A stretch of 12,682 nucleotides of DNA from Bordetella parapertussis (GCA_945878355.1 CAMCTC010000132.1:1-12682), one strand, 5' to 3'; positions 1 to 7,123 are shown, numbered from the stretch's first letter. Notes: generated from the letters alone by a model not told the origin. Program-made: numbers and translations.

Positions 1-1754
1 GTCATTTCGCCGTCGTCGGCGTCGAGTTCCTTGTGCAGCACCAGGAAGCGACTGATCTGGCTGCCGGCGAGCATGTCGTCCATCGCCAAGTCAGCGTTGA
101 CCTGTTCCACGCAATCGCGGATCAGCTCGTAGACCTCTGGCCTTTGCGCCAGGTCGGCGTAGCCTGCGTAAGCGAGGTTTCGGCGCTCGGCCCAGTTGCC
201 GACGGCTTCGACATCGATGTTGACGAAGGCGCAGACCACGCTGCGCTGGTCGCCAAAGGCCACCGCCTCCTTGATGTACGGGAAGAATTTGAGCTTGTTC
301 TCGACATATTTGGGCGCGAACATCGCGCCGTCGTGCGGCCCGCCTTTGAGCCGACCGACGTCCTTGTGGCGGTCGATGATCTTCAGGTGGCCACCGGCGT
401 CCAGGAATCCGGCGTCTCCGCTGTGGTACCAGCCGTCGGGCGTCAAGGCCTCGGCGGTGGCGCCCGGGTTTTTGTAGTATTCCTTGAGCAGACCCGGGCT
501 CTTGATCAGGATCTCGCCGCTGTCGGCCAGCTTGATCTGCACCCCGGCGATCGGCACACCGACGGTGTCGGATCGCGCCTCGTGGTCGGGCTGCAGGCAG
601 ACGAACACGGCGGTCTCGGTCGAGCCGTAGAGTTGCTTGAGGTTGACGCCTATCGAGCGGTAGAAGCTGAACAGGTCGGGCCCTATCGCCTCGCCTGCGG
701 TGTAGGCCACACGCACACGGCTGAAACCCAGGCTGTTGCGCAGCGGGCCGTAGATTGCCAGATCTCCGAGGCGCCACTTCAGGCGGTCGATCCACGAGAC
801 CGGCTTGCCATCCAGCCGTGCCGGGCCGACGCGCCGGGCCAAGGTCATGCAGCGCTGGAACAGCCAACGCTTGAGACTCGAGGCGTCCTCCATCCGGATC
901 ATCACTGTCGTCAGCAGGCCTTCAAAGATGCGCGGCGGCGCAAAGTAATAGGTCGGGCCGACCTCTTTGAGGTCTATCGTGACGGTGGCTGCCGATTCGG
1001 GGCAGTTGACGATGTAGCCGCAGGCCAGCCACTGTGCATAGCTGAAGATGTTCTGGCCGATCCACGCCAGAGGCATATACGCCAGCACCTCTTCGCGCTC
1101 GGTCAAGTGATCGAAGTCCTTGCCTGCCTGGGCCCGGTCCAGCAGCGAGGCGTGGGTGTGCACGACGCCTTTTGGATTGCCGGTGGTACCCGATGTGAAG
1201 AACATCGCCGCCACATCATCGGGCTTGCGTTTGGCCACCTCGGCGTCGAAGAAGCCGGGGTCACGATGACTGCGTGCCGCACCTGCTTCGATCAGTGCAT
1301 CGATCGCGCCCAGGCCTGGCTCGTCGTACTTGCGCAAGCCACGTGGGTCGTCGAACCAGATGCGCGCCAGCCCTGGGCATTGGTCCCGTATCTCGAGCAG
1401 TTTGTCGACTTGCTCCTGGTTTTCGACCACCGCGAACACCACCTCGGCGTTGTTGATCGGAAAGACGAATTCGCTGCTCGCCGCATCCTGGTAGAGCGGC
1501 ACCGGCACCGCACCCAGCGACTGCACGGCCAGCATGCTGGCATACAGGCGCGGGCGGTTGTCGCCCACCACGATCACATGTTGACCCGCGGCCAAGCCGG
1601 CCTCGGCCATGCCGCAGGCCAGGTCGCGCACCAGACGGGCCAACTTCGACCAACTGGTGGTTTGCCAGATGCCGTATTCTTTTTCACGCAGTGCCGCTGC
1701 GTCGGGTCGCTGGCGCGCATGGTCAAGCATCAAGCGGGGAAAGGTCGTCAGCAA
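1..1754 (-). CDS. Long-chain acyl-CoA synthetase (AMP-forming ligase), C-terminus cut by window edge
   Basis: This gene activates a carboxylic acid, probably a fatty acid, with ATP and CoA through an acyl-adenylate. I see 584 codons, and the frame is still open at base 1. The adenylate-forming motifs appear in order: the phosphate loop TSGTTGNPKG at about 187-196, YGSTE at 376-380, GWYHSGD at 441-447 and IDRHKDV at 460-466. The stretch after the last motif (FAPKYVENKLKFFPYIKEA, about 479-497) is typical of the large FAA1-type (COG1022) ligases of Burkholderiales, which run to roughly 620-660 residues, so probably only a short tail is missing. I chose the TTG at 1754 because GAAGGAG lies 5 bases upstream and the N-terminus (TFPRLMLDHARQRPDA) begins as the family does. 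An in-frame ATG at 1730 lacks a ribosome site. The gene is divergent from a Crp-like regulator. The fold is certain; the chain length or aromatic nature of the substrate cannot be read from the sequence. Confidence 0.9.
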   Translation of the reverse strand, partial: MLTTFPRLMLDHARQRPDAAALREKEYGIWQTTSWSKLARLVRDLACGMAEAGLAAGQHVIVVGDNRPRLYASMLAVQSLGAVPVPLYQDAASSEFVFPINNAEVVFAVVENQEQVDKLLEIRDQCPGLARIWFDDPRGLRKYDEPGLGAIDALIEAGAARSHRDPGFFDAEVAKRKPDDVAAMFFTSGTTGNPKGVVHTHASLLDRAQAGKDFDHLTEREEVLAYMPLAWIGQNIFSYAQWLACGYIVNCPESAATVTIDLKEVGPTYYFAPPRIFEGLLTTVMIRMEDASSLKRWLFQRCMTLARRVGPARLDGKPVSWIDRLKWRLGDLAIYGPLRNSLGFSRVRVAYTAGEAIGPDLFSFYRSIGVNLKQLYGSTETAVFVCLQPDHEARSDTVGVPIAGVQIKLADSGEILIKSPGLLKEYYKNPGATAEALTPDGWYHSGDAGFLDAGGHLKIIDRHKDVGRLKGGPHDGAMFAPKYVENKLKFFPYIKEAVAFGDQRSVVCAFVNIDVEAVGNWAERRNLAYAGYADLAQRPEVYELIRDCVEQVNADLAMDDMLAGSQISRFLVLHKELDADDGEM

Positions 1755-1759
1755 GGCAA

Positions 1760-1766
1760 CTCCTTC
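1760..1766 (-). promoter_or_regulatory. Ribosome binding site deciding a TTG start
   Basis: GAAGGAG on the minus strand sits 5 bases before the TTG at 1754 of the acyl-CoA synthetase. It supports the TTG over the downstream ATG at 1730, which has no purine-rich leader. A minus-strand ATG at 1770 opens a different frame that stops after seven codons and is not the start. Confidence 0.7.
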
Positions 1767-1808
1767 AGCATGAGCCGTCCAACAGGACAGGTCAGCGATT
1801 GCGAGCGT

Positions 1809-1814
1809 ATGCTA
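1809..1814 (-). promoter_or_regulatory. Candidate -10 box for the acyl-CoA synthetase gene
   Basis: TAGCAT on the minus strand matches the sigma-70 -10 consensus at four of six positions. It would start transcription near 1802, giving a leader of about 47 bases. No good -35 hexamer lies 16-18 bases upstream, which is what an activator-dependent promoter often looks like. The centre of the dyad at 1835-1852 would fall about 41.5 bases upstream of that start. This is a weak call based on one hexamer. Confidence 0.25.
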
Positions 1815-1823
1815 GGACTTGGT

Positions 1824-1853
1824 TTGACGCTTTTTTGTCGGTACGACGACAAT
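1824..1853 (+). promoter_or_regulatory. Candidate sigma-70 promoter of the Crp-like regulator gene
   Basis: TTGACG at 1824-1829 (five of six to the -35 consensus) and GACAAT at 1848-1853 (four of six to the -10) are separated by 18 bases. They lie in the most A+T-rich part of the local sequence, about 55 bases upstream of the regulator's ATG. The dyad at 1835-1852 covers the spacer and nearly all of the -10, so a protein bound there would block this promoter. Confidence 0.4.
1835..1852. promoter_or_regulatory. 18-base perfect dyad, candidate operator of the Crp-like regulator
   Basis: TTGTCG, six bases, then CGACAA form a perfect inverted repeat. Read as TGTCG-N6-CGACA it has the half-site spacing of Crp sites (TGTGA-N6-TCACA). 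It lies between the divergent acyl-CoA synthetase and Crp-like regulator genes, over the regulator's candidate -10 box. That it is the binding site of the neighbouring regulator is inferred from position and geometry only. Confidence 0.45.
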
Positions 1854-1906
1854 TAAAGGGTCTTCCCTGATCGGACTTTCCCAGGTTATTGATCCAGATC
1901 GTCTCT

Positions 1907-2620
1907 ATGCACCCATCCGCTCCTCGACTGCGACAGCGAGCGCGCTCGCCCAGTGCGGCTGAGTTGCTCAATATTCCATGGCTGGCCGTGATCTCGGAGG
2001 CCGACCGGCACGAAGCCGCTGCAGCGCTGCAGGTGGTGAGCGCCGAGCCGGGCGAGAGAGTCTGCCGCACCGGTGCGCCGTCGACCTTCTGGTTTGGCGT
2101 GATCGACGGCCTGCTCAAGATGAGCAATGTCAACCTTGAGGGACAGCAGATCACTTACACCGGCTTGCCGCCGGGCGCCTGGTTCGGTGAGGGCACGCTG
2201 CTCAAGCGTGAGATCTACCGCTACAACATCGAGGCGCTGCGCAAAAGTACGGTCGCTGGCCTGCCGTTGGCGGTATTCTGGCGCCTGCTCGAGCGCAGCA
2301 TTCCGTTCAACCGCTTTGTGATGAACCAGCTCAACGAGCGTCTGGGCCAGTTCATCGCAGCGCGCGAGATAGACCGTGTCAACCAGCCCGATGCGCGCGT
2401 TGCGCGCAGCCTGGCCGCACTCTTTCACCCAGTGCTCTATCCCGGCGTCGGGCAGTTGTTGCGCATCACCCAGCAGGAACTGGCCTATCTGGTGGGGCTG
2501 TCACGCCAGCGTGTGAATTCGGCGCTCAATGCCTTGCAGGCGGTAGGACTGATTCGCGTCGAATACGGTGGGCTACGGGTGCTGGACCTGAAAGGCCTCA
2601 GAGCCCACGGCGTCGATTGA
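1907..2620 (+). CDS. Crp/Fnr-family transcriptional regulator
   Basis: A 237-residue DNA-binding regulator with an N-terminal cyclic-nucleotide-type beta-roll (about 25-120), a dimer helix (about 127-157) and a C-terminal winged helix-turn-helix (about 186-228: ITQQELAYLVGLSRQRVNSA). The phosphate-binding cassette keeps Gly94, Glu95 and Arg105. The Ser/Thr that follows the Arg in Crp is Tyr106 here, so the ligand may not be cAMP. There is no N-terminal cysteine cluster, so it is not an FNR-type oxygen sensor. In the recognition helix, the position of Crp Arg180 is Arg, Glu181 is Gln and Arg185 is Ser, which suggests a DNA motif different from TGTGA. I start at ATG 1907. A TTG at 1889 would add six residues, and neither has a clear ribosome site. 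It is divergent from the acyl-CoA synthetase, which is its most likely target, and convergent with lysA. Confidence 0.9.
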   Translation: MHPSAPRLRQRARSPSAAELLNIPWLAVISEADRHEAAAALQVVSAEPGERVCRTGAPSTFWFGVIDGLLKMSNVNLEGQQITYTGLPPGAWFGEGTLLKREIYRYNIEALRKSTVAGLPLAVFWRLLERSIPFNRFVMNQLNERLGQFIAAREIDRVNQPDARVARSLAALFHPVLYPGVGQLLRITQQELAYLVGLSRQRVNSALNALQAVGLIRVEYGGLRVLDLKGLRAHGVD

Positions 2621-2628
2621 CACGCTGG

Positions 2629-2688
2629 GCCCATGTCCTTGCGCATCGCGGCGGCGGCGCTCGATACCGAGATGCGCCGTCAGTGGGC
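2629..2688. terminator. Nested inverted repeat between convergent genes, possible bidirectional hairpin
   Basis: The 74-base gap between the regulator stop and the lysA stop contains two nested stems. GCCCAT (2629-2634) pairs with GTGGGC (2683-2688), one pair being G-T. GCGCATC (2641-2647) pairs perfectly with GATGCGC (2671-2677). The two are separated by a near-symmetric 6/5-base internal loop, and a smaller CTCG/CGAG pair lies inside. No T-run follows on either strand, so it does not fit a canonical intrinsic terminator. Its position between converging genes makes a transcription-end role plausible but unproven. Confidence 0.35.
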
Positions 2689-2694
2689 ACATCC

Positions 2695-4008
2695 TCAGGC
2701 AGGGAGTATGTCGTTGCTGAACAACTCTTGTACCGTTTCACGGCGGCGGATCAGCGTCGCCTGACCGCCGTCGACCATCACCTCGGCGGCGCGCGGCCGG
2801 GTGTTGTAGTTGCTGGCCATCGTCATGCCATAGGCGCCGGCAGACAGCACAGCCAGCAGGTCACCGACCTGCAGCGTCAGCGTGCGGTCTCGTCCCAGCC
2901 AGTCCCCGGACTCGCAGACCGGGCCCACCACGTCCCAGGTCATGGCATCGCCCAAGCGCTGCTTGCAGGGCACGATGCCCATCCAGGCCTGGTACATCGC
3001 GGGTCGAATCAAATCGTTCATGGCTGCATCGACGATGCAGAAGTTCTTCTCTGGCGAAGGCTTGAGCACCAGCACCTCGGTCAGCAGCACGCCGGCGTTG
3101 CCGACCAAGGAGCGACCAGGCTCCATCAGCAGTTCGCGGTGGCCATGCCCGCGGGCGTCTATGCGCGCCAGCAACTGGGCTATCAGCATGCCGGCTGCGG
3201 GCGGCTGCTCGTCGGTGTAGGTGATGCCCAGGCCGCCGCCCAGATCGATGTGATGGATGTGCGCGCCGTCGGCCTCGACCTGTTCGACCAGGTCTAGCAG
3301 GCGCTCCAGCGCATCCAGGTACGGCGCGACCTCGGTGATCTGCGAGCCGATGTGGCAGTCGATCCCCACGACCCGTAGCCCGGGCAGGTTGGCGGCCTGG
3401 GCGTAGGCAGCGCGTGCGCGCTCGTGCGCGACGCCAAACTTGTTGCCCTTCAGGCCTGTGGAGATGTAGGGGTGGGTCTTGGCGTCGACATCCGGGTTCA
3501 CGCGCAGGCTGACCGCGGCCGTACGGCCCAGACTCAAGGCGACCGCTGACAGCGTCTGCAACTCGCTCTCGCTCTCGACGTTGAAGCACTTGACGCCGGC
3601 TTCCAATGCCTCAGCCATTTCGATGCGGGTCTTGCCCACACCCGAGAACACCACCTTGGCCGGGTCGCCGCCAGCGGCAATCACCCGCGCCAATTCGCCA
3701 CCCGAGACGATGTCGAAGCCCAAACCCATGTCGGCAAAGGTCTTGATCACTGCCAGGCTGGAATTGGCCTTCATCGCGTAGCACAGCAGGTGTGGACGGT
3801 TTGCCAGAGCCTGTTGGTATGCGGCAGCCGCCGCGCGCATCGCAGTTCGCGAGTACACATAGAGCGGCGTACCGAACTCGTTCGTCAGGTCGGCCAGGCG
3901 AACCTCGTCCAACCACAAATCCGATCCTCGACGGGTCAAAAATGGACTGCCGGGCAACGTGATGGCGGTCCATGTCGCAGCCAGATCCTGGCCTCGATCC
4001 GGGCTCAT
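2695..4008 (-). CDS. lysA: Diaminopimelate decarboxylase
   Basis: This enzyme catalyses the last step of lysine synthesis, decarboxylating meso-diaminopimelate to L-lysine with pyridoxal phosphate in the cytoplasm. The 437-residue protein has the usual length (about 415-440). It begins with the fold-type III alanine-racemase-like barrel, where the PLP lysine is Lys80 in YAMKANSS. Next come HIGSQI, the glycine-rich DLGGGLGI phosphate loop and MEPGRS. The C-terminal beta domain carries GPVCESGDWL, whose cysteine and glutamate enter the partner subunit's active site, and AGAYGMTMASNYN. The ATG at 4008 overlaps the lptM stop as ATGA and has no Shine-Dalgarno of its own, so translation is probably coupled to lptM. 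The gene converges on the Crp-like regulator. dapF, often near lysA in other proteobacteria, is not in the window. Confidence 0.97.
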   Translation of the reverse strand: MSPDRGQDLAATWTAITLPGSPFLTRRGSDLWLDEVRLADLTNEFGTPLYVYSRTAMRAAAAAYQQALANRPHLLCYAMKANSSLAVIKTFADMGLGFDIVSGGELARVIAAGGDPAKVVFSGVGKTRIEMAEALEAGVKCFNVESESELQTLSAVALSLGRTAAVSLRVNPDVDAKTHPYISTGLKGNKFGVAHERARAAYAQAANLPGLRVVGIDCHIGSQITEVAPYLDALERLLDLVEQVEADGAHIHHIDLGGGLGITYTDEQPPAAGMLIAQLLARIDARGHGHRELLMEPGRSLVGNAGVLLTEVLVLKPSPEKNFCIVDAAMNDLIRPAMYQAWMGIVPCKQRLGDAMTWDVVGPVCESGDWLGRDRTLTLQVGDLLAVLSAGAYGMTMASNYNTRPRAAEVMVDGGQATLIRRRETVQELFSNDILPA

Positions 4009-4160
4009 GTTGGCGCTGGCGCCGAGGCGGCTTTTACTGGCGCGCTGGGTAGCGCGAGCGGGCCCTTCTGGCCGCAGCCGCTGGCGATAACCACGCCAGC
4101 CAGCAGGCCAGCGATCCGACCGGCTCGCTGCAGGCTCGCTACACTCGTTGAAGGCTTCAT
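4005..4160 (-). CDS. lptM: LPS translocon maturation chaperone LptM (YifL-type small lipoprotein)
   Basis: A 51-residue lipoprotein. Its signal peptide has arginines at 12 and 15, a hydrophobic run (IAGLLAGVVIA) and the lipobox ASGC with Cys29. The lipidated cysteine opens the family signature CGQKGPL, followed by a short Ala/Pro/Ser-rich tail. In enterobacteria LptM (formerly YifL) helps oxidative maturation and assembly of the LptD-LptE outer-membrane LPS translocon. The match rests on the CGQKGPL motif, the size, and the neighbours cyaY and lysA, which accompany it widely. I start at ATG 4160. A second in-frame ATG at 4181 would add MVDRILQ and run into the cyaY start, and neither has a strong ribosome site. 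The stop overlaps the lysA start by ATGA. The protein is too short for many automatic gene callers. Confidence 0.87.
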   Translation of the reverse strand: MKPSTSVASLQRAGRIAGLLAGVVIASGCGQKGPLALPSAPVKAASAPAPT

Positions 4161-4179
4161 CTGCAGGATTCTATCGACC

Positions 4180-4542
4180 ATGACCCACATCACCCCCCCG
4201 GCCACGCCGATATCCGACAGCGAATTCAGCCGCTTGTCGCAGGCCGCGCTGGCAGCGATCGAAGCCAGTGTCGACCAGTGGCTGGACGACGACGTGATCG
4301 ACATCGACAGCCAGCGCACCGGGGGTCTGCTCGAGCTCAGCCTGCCGGGCGGCAGCAAGATCGTGGTCAACACCCAGCCGCCCTTGCGCGAGTTGTGGCT
4401 CGCCGCCAAGGCAGGCGGCCACCACTACCGACATGTGGCAGGCTGCTGGCTCGACACAAGAGATGGCAGCGAATTTTTTGCGTCGCTGTCACGCCACGCC
4501 AGTGCACAGGCGGGCCAGACGCTGTTGTTCAACCCACCTTGA
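4180..4542 (+). CDS. cyaY: Iron-sulfur cluster assembly protein CyaY (bacterial frataxin)
   Basis: A 120-residue cytoplasmic protein, slightly longer than E. coli CyaY (about 106). Frataxins bind iron and modulate the cysteine desulfurase/IscU machinery. It shows an N-terminal helix (SDSEFSRLSQAALAAIEASV) followed by the acidic edge DQWLDDDVIDID. Next come the beta-sheet core with GSKIVVNTQPPLRELWLAAK and AGGHHYRH, then a final helix and AGQTLLF, close to E. coli NRQEPLHQVWLATK and AGETVSF. The ATG at 4180 is preceded at 11 bases by CAGGA, a weak ribosome site. The gene is divergent from lptM, with 19 bases between starts, and converges on ponA with 22 bases between stops. Its promoter must therefore lie inside lptM or lysA coding sequence. 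Confidence 0.95.
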   Translation: MTHITPPATPISDSEFSRLSQAALAAIEASVDQWLDDDVIDIDSQRTGGLLELSLPGGSKIVVNTQPPLRELWLAAKAGGHHYRHVAGCWLDTRDGSEFFASLSRHASAQAGQTLLFNPP

Positions 4543-4564
4543 CGCGTCGGCCCATCGCGCGGGC

Positions 4565-6940
4565 TTAGCGAAACAGGTCCAGGATGCCCTTGCGCTCGGT
4601 ATCGCTGGGGCTGCGCGGCACCTTGTCGTCCAGACCGACGCTGCTGATGCCCGCGCCTGGACCGAACTCGTTGAACACCCAGTCGCCTGCGCGCTGCGTC
4701 AGCCCTTCTGGCACCTCAGGCTGCTGCTCGGGCAGCTTGCGCAGCGCGTGGGTCATGTACTCCATCCACACCGGCAACGCCAGACCACCGCCGGTTTCGC
4801 GATCGCCGAGCTTGCGCGGGTTGTCGTAGCCAATCCAGACGACGGCCGCCAGCTTCGGCTGGTAGCCGGCAAACCAGGCATCCATGGAGTCATTGGTGGT
4901 GCCGGTCTTGCCGGACAAGTCCATGCGTTTGAAGGTCTGGTAGACCCGCGCCGCGGTGCCTGAGCGTGCCACCTCGCCCAGCAACTGGGTCATCACGAAA
5001 GCGTTGCGGGCGTCGATCACCCGGACCGACTCGTCGACCACTGGGGGCGCGCTTTGCTGCAGCAAGCGGCCCTTGTTGTCGGTGATGCGGGTGATCAACA
5101 TCGGGTTGAGGCGGTAGCCACCGTTGGCAAACACGCTGTAGCCACTGGCCATCTGCAAGGCGGTGACCGAACCTGCGCCCAGCGCCATCGTCAGGTACGC
5201 CGGATGCTTGTCGGCTTCGAAACCGAAGCGCGTGATCCAGTCCTGGGCGAAGTGCACGCCAGTCGACTGCAAGACCCGGATCGACACCATGTTTTTCGAC
5301 TTGGCCAAGGCCGTCTTGAGCGGCATCGCGCCCTCGAACTTGCCGTCGTAGTTCTTCGGCTCCCAGGGTTGGCTGCCGGTCGTGTCAGCGTCGAAAAACA
5401 GCGGCGCATCATTGACCACGGTCTGCGGCGTGAAGCCTTTTTCCAGCGCAGCCGAGTAGATGAAGGGCTTGAAGCTCGACCCAGGCTGGCGCCAGGCCTG
5501 GGTGACATGGTTGAACTTGCTCTTGCCGAAATCGAAGCCGCCGACCAGCGCGCGGATGCCACCGGTATGGGTGTCCATTGCCACGAAAGCCCCTTCGACC
5601 TCGGGCAACTGGGTCAGGGTCCAGTCGCCTTTGGGACCGCGTACCGCGCGCACGATCGCGCCGCGGCGGATCTGTTTTTGAGGCTCGGCTTTGTCGACCA
5701 GGCCTGAGCCCACCGGCTTGAGGCCTTCGCCGCTGATGGTGATGCTTTCACCCGATTGCAACACGGCCACCACCTTGTTGCGACTGGCTTCAAGCACCAC
5801 GGCGGCTTTCAACTCGTCGTTGTCGGGATGGTCGGCCAGCGCCTCGGCGATGCGGGTGTCCAACTCTTTGGGGTCTGCGGGCAGGTCGACATGGTCTTCC
5901 GGGCCGCGGTAGACCTGACGCCGCTCGTAGTCGAGCAGGCCACGCCTGAGCGCCCGGTACGCCACCGCTTGGTCCGATGCATCGACGGTGACCTGGACGT
6001 TCAAACCCCGGGTCGTGGTCTCTAGCCCGTACTGACTGAAGATCAGTTGGCGCACCGCCTCTGCGACGTACTCTGCGTGCACGGCCACTTCACTGGGTGG
6101 GCGCAGTCTCAACACCTCGTTGCGCGCCAGTTCGGCCTGGTCTTCGGTGATGAAACCGTTGGACTCCATGCGGTCAATGATGTACTGCTGACGCCGTTTG
6201 GCCCGCTTCGGATTGGACACAGGGTTGTAAGCCGACGGCGCTTGCGGCAGGCCAGCCAGCATGGCAGCCTCGGCGATGGTGATCTCGGCCAGCGGCTTGC
6301 CGAAGTAGATCTCGCTGGCCGCCGCAAAGCCATAGGCGCGCTGGCCTAGGAAGATCTGGTTCATGTAGATCTCCAAAATCTGCGGCTTGGTCCGCTGACT
6401 CTCGATCTTGAGTGCCAGCAAGACCTCGTAGATCTTGCGGGTGAAGGTCTTCTCGGTCGAGAGGTAGAAATTCCTGGCAACCTGCATCGTGATGGTCGAC
6501 GCGCCCTGGCTCTTGACCTTGTTGAACTGCGCCAGCCCGGCGCGGATCACGCCCAGGTAGTCCACGCCGTGATGGCGGTAGAAGCGGGCATCTTCGATCG
6601 CCAGCACCGCCTCTTGCATCACCTTCGGGATCTGCGCGATCGGGGTGTAGATGCGCCGTTCCTCGCCGAACTCGCCCAGCAGCACGCCGTCGGCCGATAT
6701 CACCCGCAGCGGCAGCTTGGGCCTGTAGTCGGTCAGGCCGCTGACTTCCGGCAGGTTGGGATAGGCCACGGCCAAGGCCACGCCCAGCAGCATCGCGCCT
6801 GTCAGCAGCGCCGCCAAGCCGGCAGCAAGCAGCCAAGCCAGCGGTACAAGCAAGGTTTTCACCAAGCTGCGCTTGGGGCTGGCAGGGGGCGCTGTCTTGG
6901 CAGCGCGGGGCGCCGCTGGCGCGGGCTCGGTGTCGCTCAT
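4565..6940 (-). CDS. mrcA: Penicillin-binding protein 1A, bifunctional glycosyltransferase/transpeptidase
   Basis: A class A PBP (PBP1A; also called ponA) that polymerises lipid II and cross-links peptidoglycan from the inner membrane. With the ATG at 6940 it has 791 residues, normal for PBP1A. The order is a cytoplasmic tail, one membrane helix (about 28-60) and the GT51 domain. The latter has the catalytic Glu116 in IEDARFYRHHG, GASTITMQVARNFYL at about 146-160 and IYMNQIFLG. An OB-like insert (about 315-445) follows, typical of PBP1A. The transpeptidase has SxxK at Ser488-Lys491 (PGSSFKPF), SKN at 548-550 and KTGTTND at 678-684. No active-site residue is missing. A GTG at 6964 would add eight residues; I prefer the ATG, but neither has a clear ribosome site. 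It is divergent from pilM, a long-conserved arrangement in beta- and gammaproteobacteria. Confidence 0.96.
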   Translation of the reverse strand: MSDTEPAPAAPRAAKTAPPASPKRSLVKTLLVPLAWLLAAGLAALLTGAMLLGVALAVAYPNLPEVSGLTDYRPKLPLRVISADGVLLGEFGEERRIYTPIAQIPKVMQEAVLAIEDARFYRHHGVDYLGVIRAGLAQFNKVKSQGASTITMQVARNFYLSTEKTFTRKIYEVLLALKIESQRTKPQILEIYMNQIFLGQRAYGFAAASEIYFGKPLAEITIAEAAMLAGLPQAPSAYNPVSNPKRAKRRQQYIIDRMESNGFITEDQAELARNEVLRLRPPSEVAVHAEYVAEAVRQLIFSQYGLETTTRGLNVQVTVDASDQAVAYRALRRGLLDYERRQVYRGPEDHVDLPADPKELDTRIAEALADHPDNDELKAAVVLEASRNKVVAVLQSGESITISGEGLKPVGSGLVDKAEPQKQIRRGAIVRAVRGPKGDWTLTQLPEVEGAFVAMDTHTGGIRALVGGFDFGKSKFNHVTQAWRQPGSSFKPFIYSAALEKGFTPQTVVNDAPLFFDADTTGSQPWEPKNYDGKFEGAMPLKTALAKSKNMVSIRVLQSTGVHFAQDWITRFGFEADKHPAYLTMALGAGSVTALQMASGYSVFANGGYRLNPMLITRITDNKGRLLQQSAPPVVDESVRVIDARNAFVMTQLLGEVARSGTAARVYQTFKRMDLSGKTGTTNDSMDAWFAGYQPKLAAVVWIGYDNPRKLGDRETGGGLALPVWMEYMTHALRKLPEQQPEVPEGLTQRAGDWVFNEFGPGAGISSVGLDDKVPRSPSDTERKGILDLFR

Positions 6941-7042
6941 GGAGCGCCAGAGTGTATCGAACACGGTTCGCTGGCCTGTCGCCCGGATTGAGTTGCCCCC
7001 GGGGTATTTCGACGCGACCCGCTGGCACCGCTGCGATGGGCG

Positions 7043-7071
7043 TTGGGCGGCGCGGGCTTTGCTGCTAGCAT
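7043..7071 (+). promoter_or_regulatory. Candidate extended -10 promoter of the pil operon
   Basis: TAGCAT at 7066-7071 (four of six to TATAAT) is preceded by TGC, an extended -10. TTGGGC at 7043-7048, 17 bases upstream, matches the -35 consensus only in TTG. Transcription would begin near 7078, leaving a leader of about 46 bases before the pilM GTG. It lies in the 183-base divergent gap between ponA and pilM. I could not find an equally good promoter for ponA in that gap. Confidence 0.35.
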
Positions 7072-7111
7072 CGTCTCAACTATTGAGGTGATGTCAGCCT
7101 TGTCGGTCGTT

Positions 7112-7117
7112 GGGAGA
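7112..7117 (+). promoter_or_regulatory. Ribosome binding site deciding the GTG start of pilM
   Basis: GGGAGA lies six bases before the GTG at 7124. Upstream in-frame candidates (ATG 7091, TTG 7043) have no properly spaced purine-rich site, and they would add residues unlike the short N-terminus usual for PilM. Confidence 0.6.
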
Positions 7118-7123
7118 CGCCCT

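Noticed and set aside
33..1856. Plus-strand open frame of 607 codons
   Set aside because: It is antisense to the acyl-CoA synthetase, whose motifs are unmistakable. The translation has no recognisable domain and is rich in His, Gln, Val and Ala, as expected of a GC-rich antisense frame.
2633..2764. Small plus-strand frame of 43 codons (MSLRIAAAALDTE...) after the regulator
   Set aside because: Its second half is antisense to the lysA end, there is no ribosome site, and the ATG lies in the outer stem of the inverted repeat. There is no positive evidence that it is translated.
2617..3297. Plus-strand open frame of 226 codons after the Crp-like regulator
   Set aside because: Nearly all of it is antisense to lysA and shows no recognisable motif.
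4549..4564. Short GCCC/GGGC hairpin between the cyaY and ponA stops
   Set aside because: The stem is only four pairs with a 7-base loop and no T-run; that is too weak to call a terminator in GC-rich DNA.
7043..7123. Longer pilM N-terminus from TTG 7043 or ATG 7091
   Set aside because: Neither has a properly spaced ribosome site, and the extra residues do not look like PilM. TTG 7043 also overlaps the candidate promoter.
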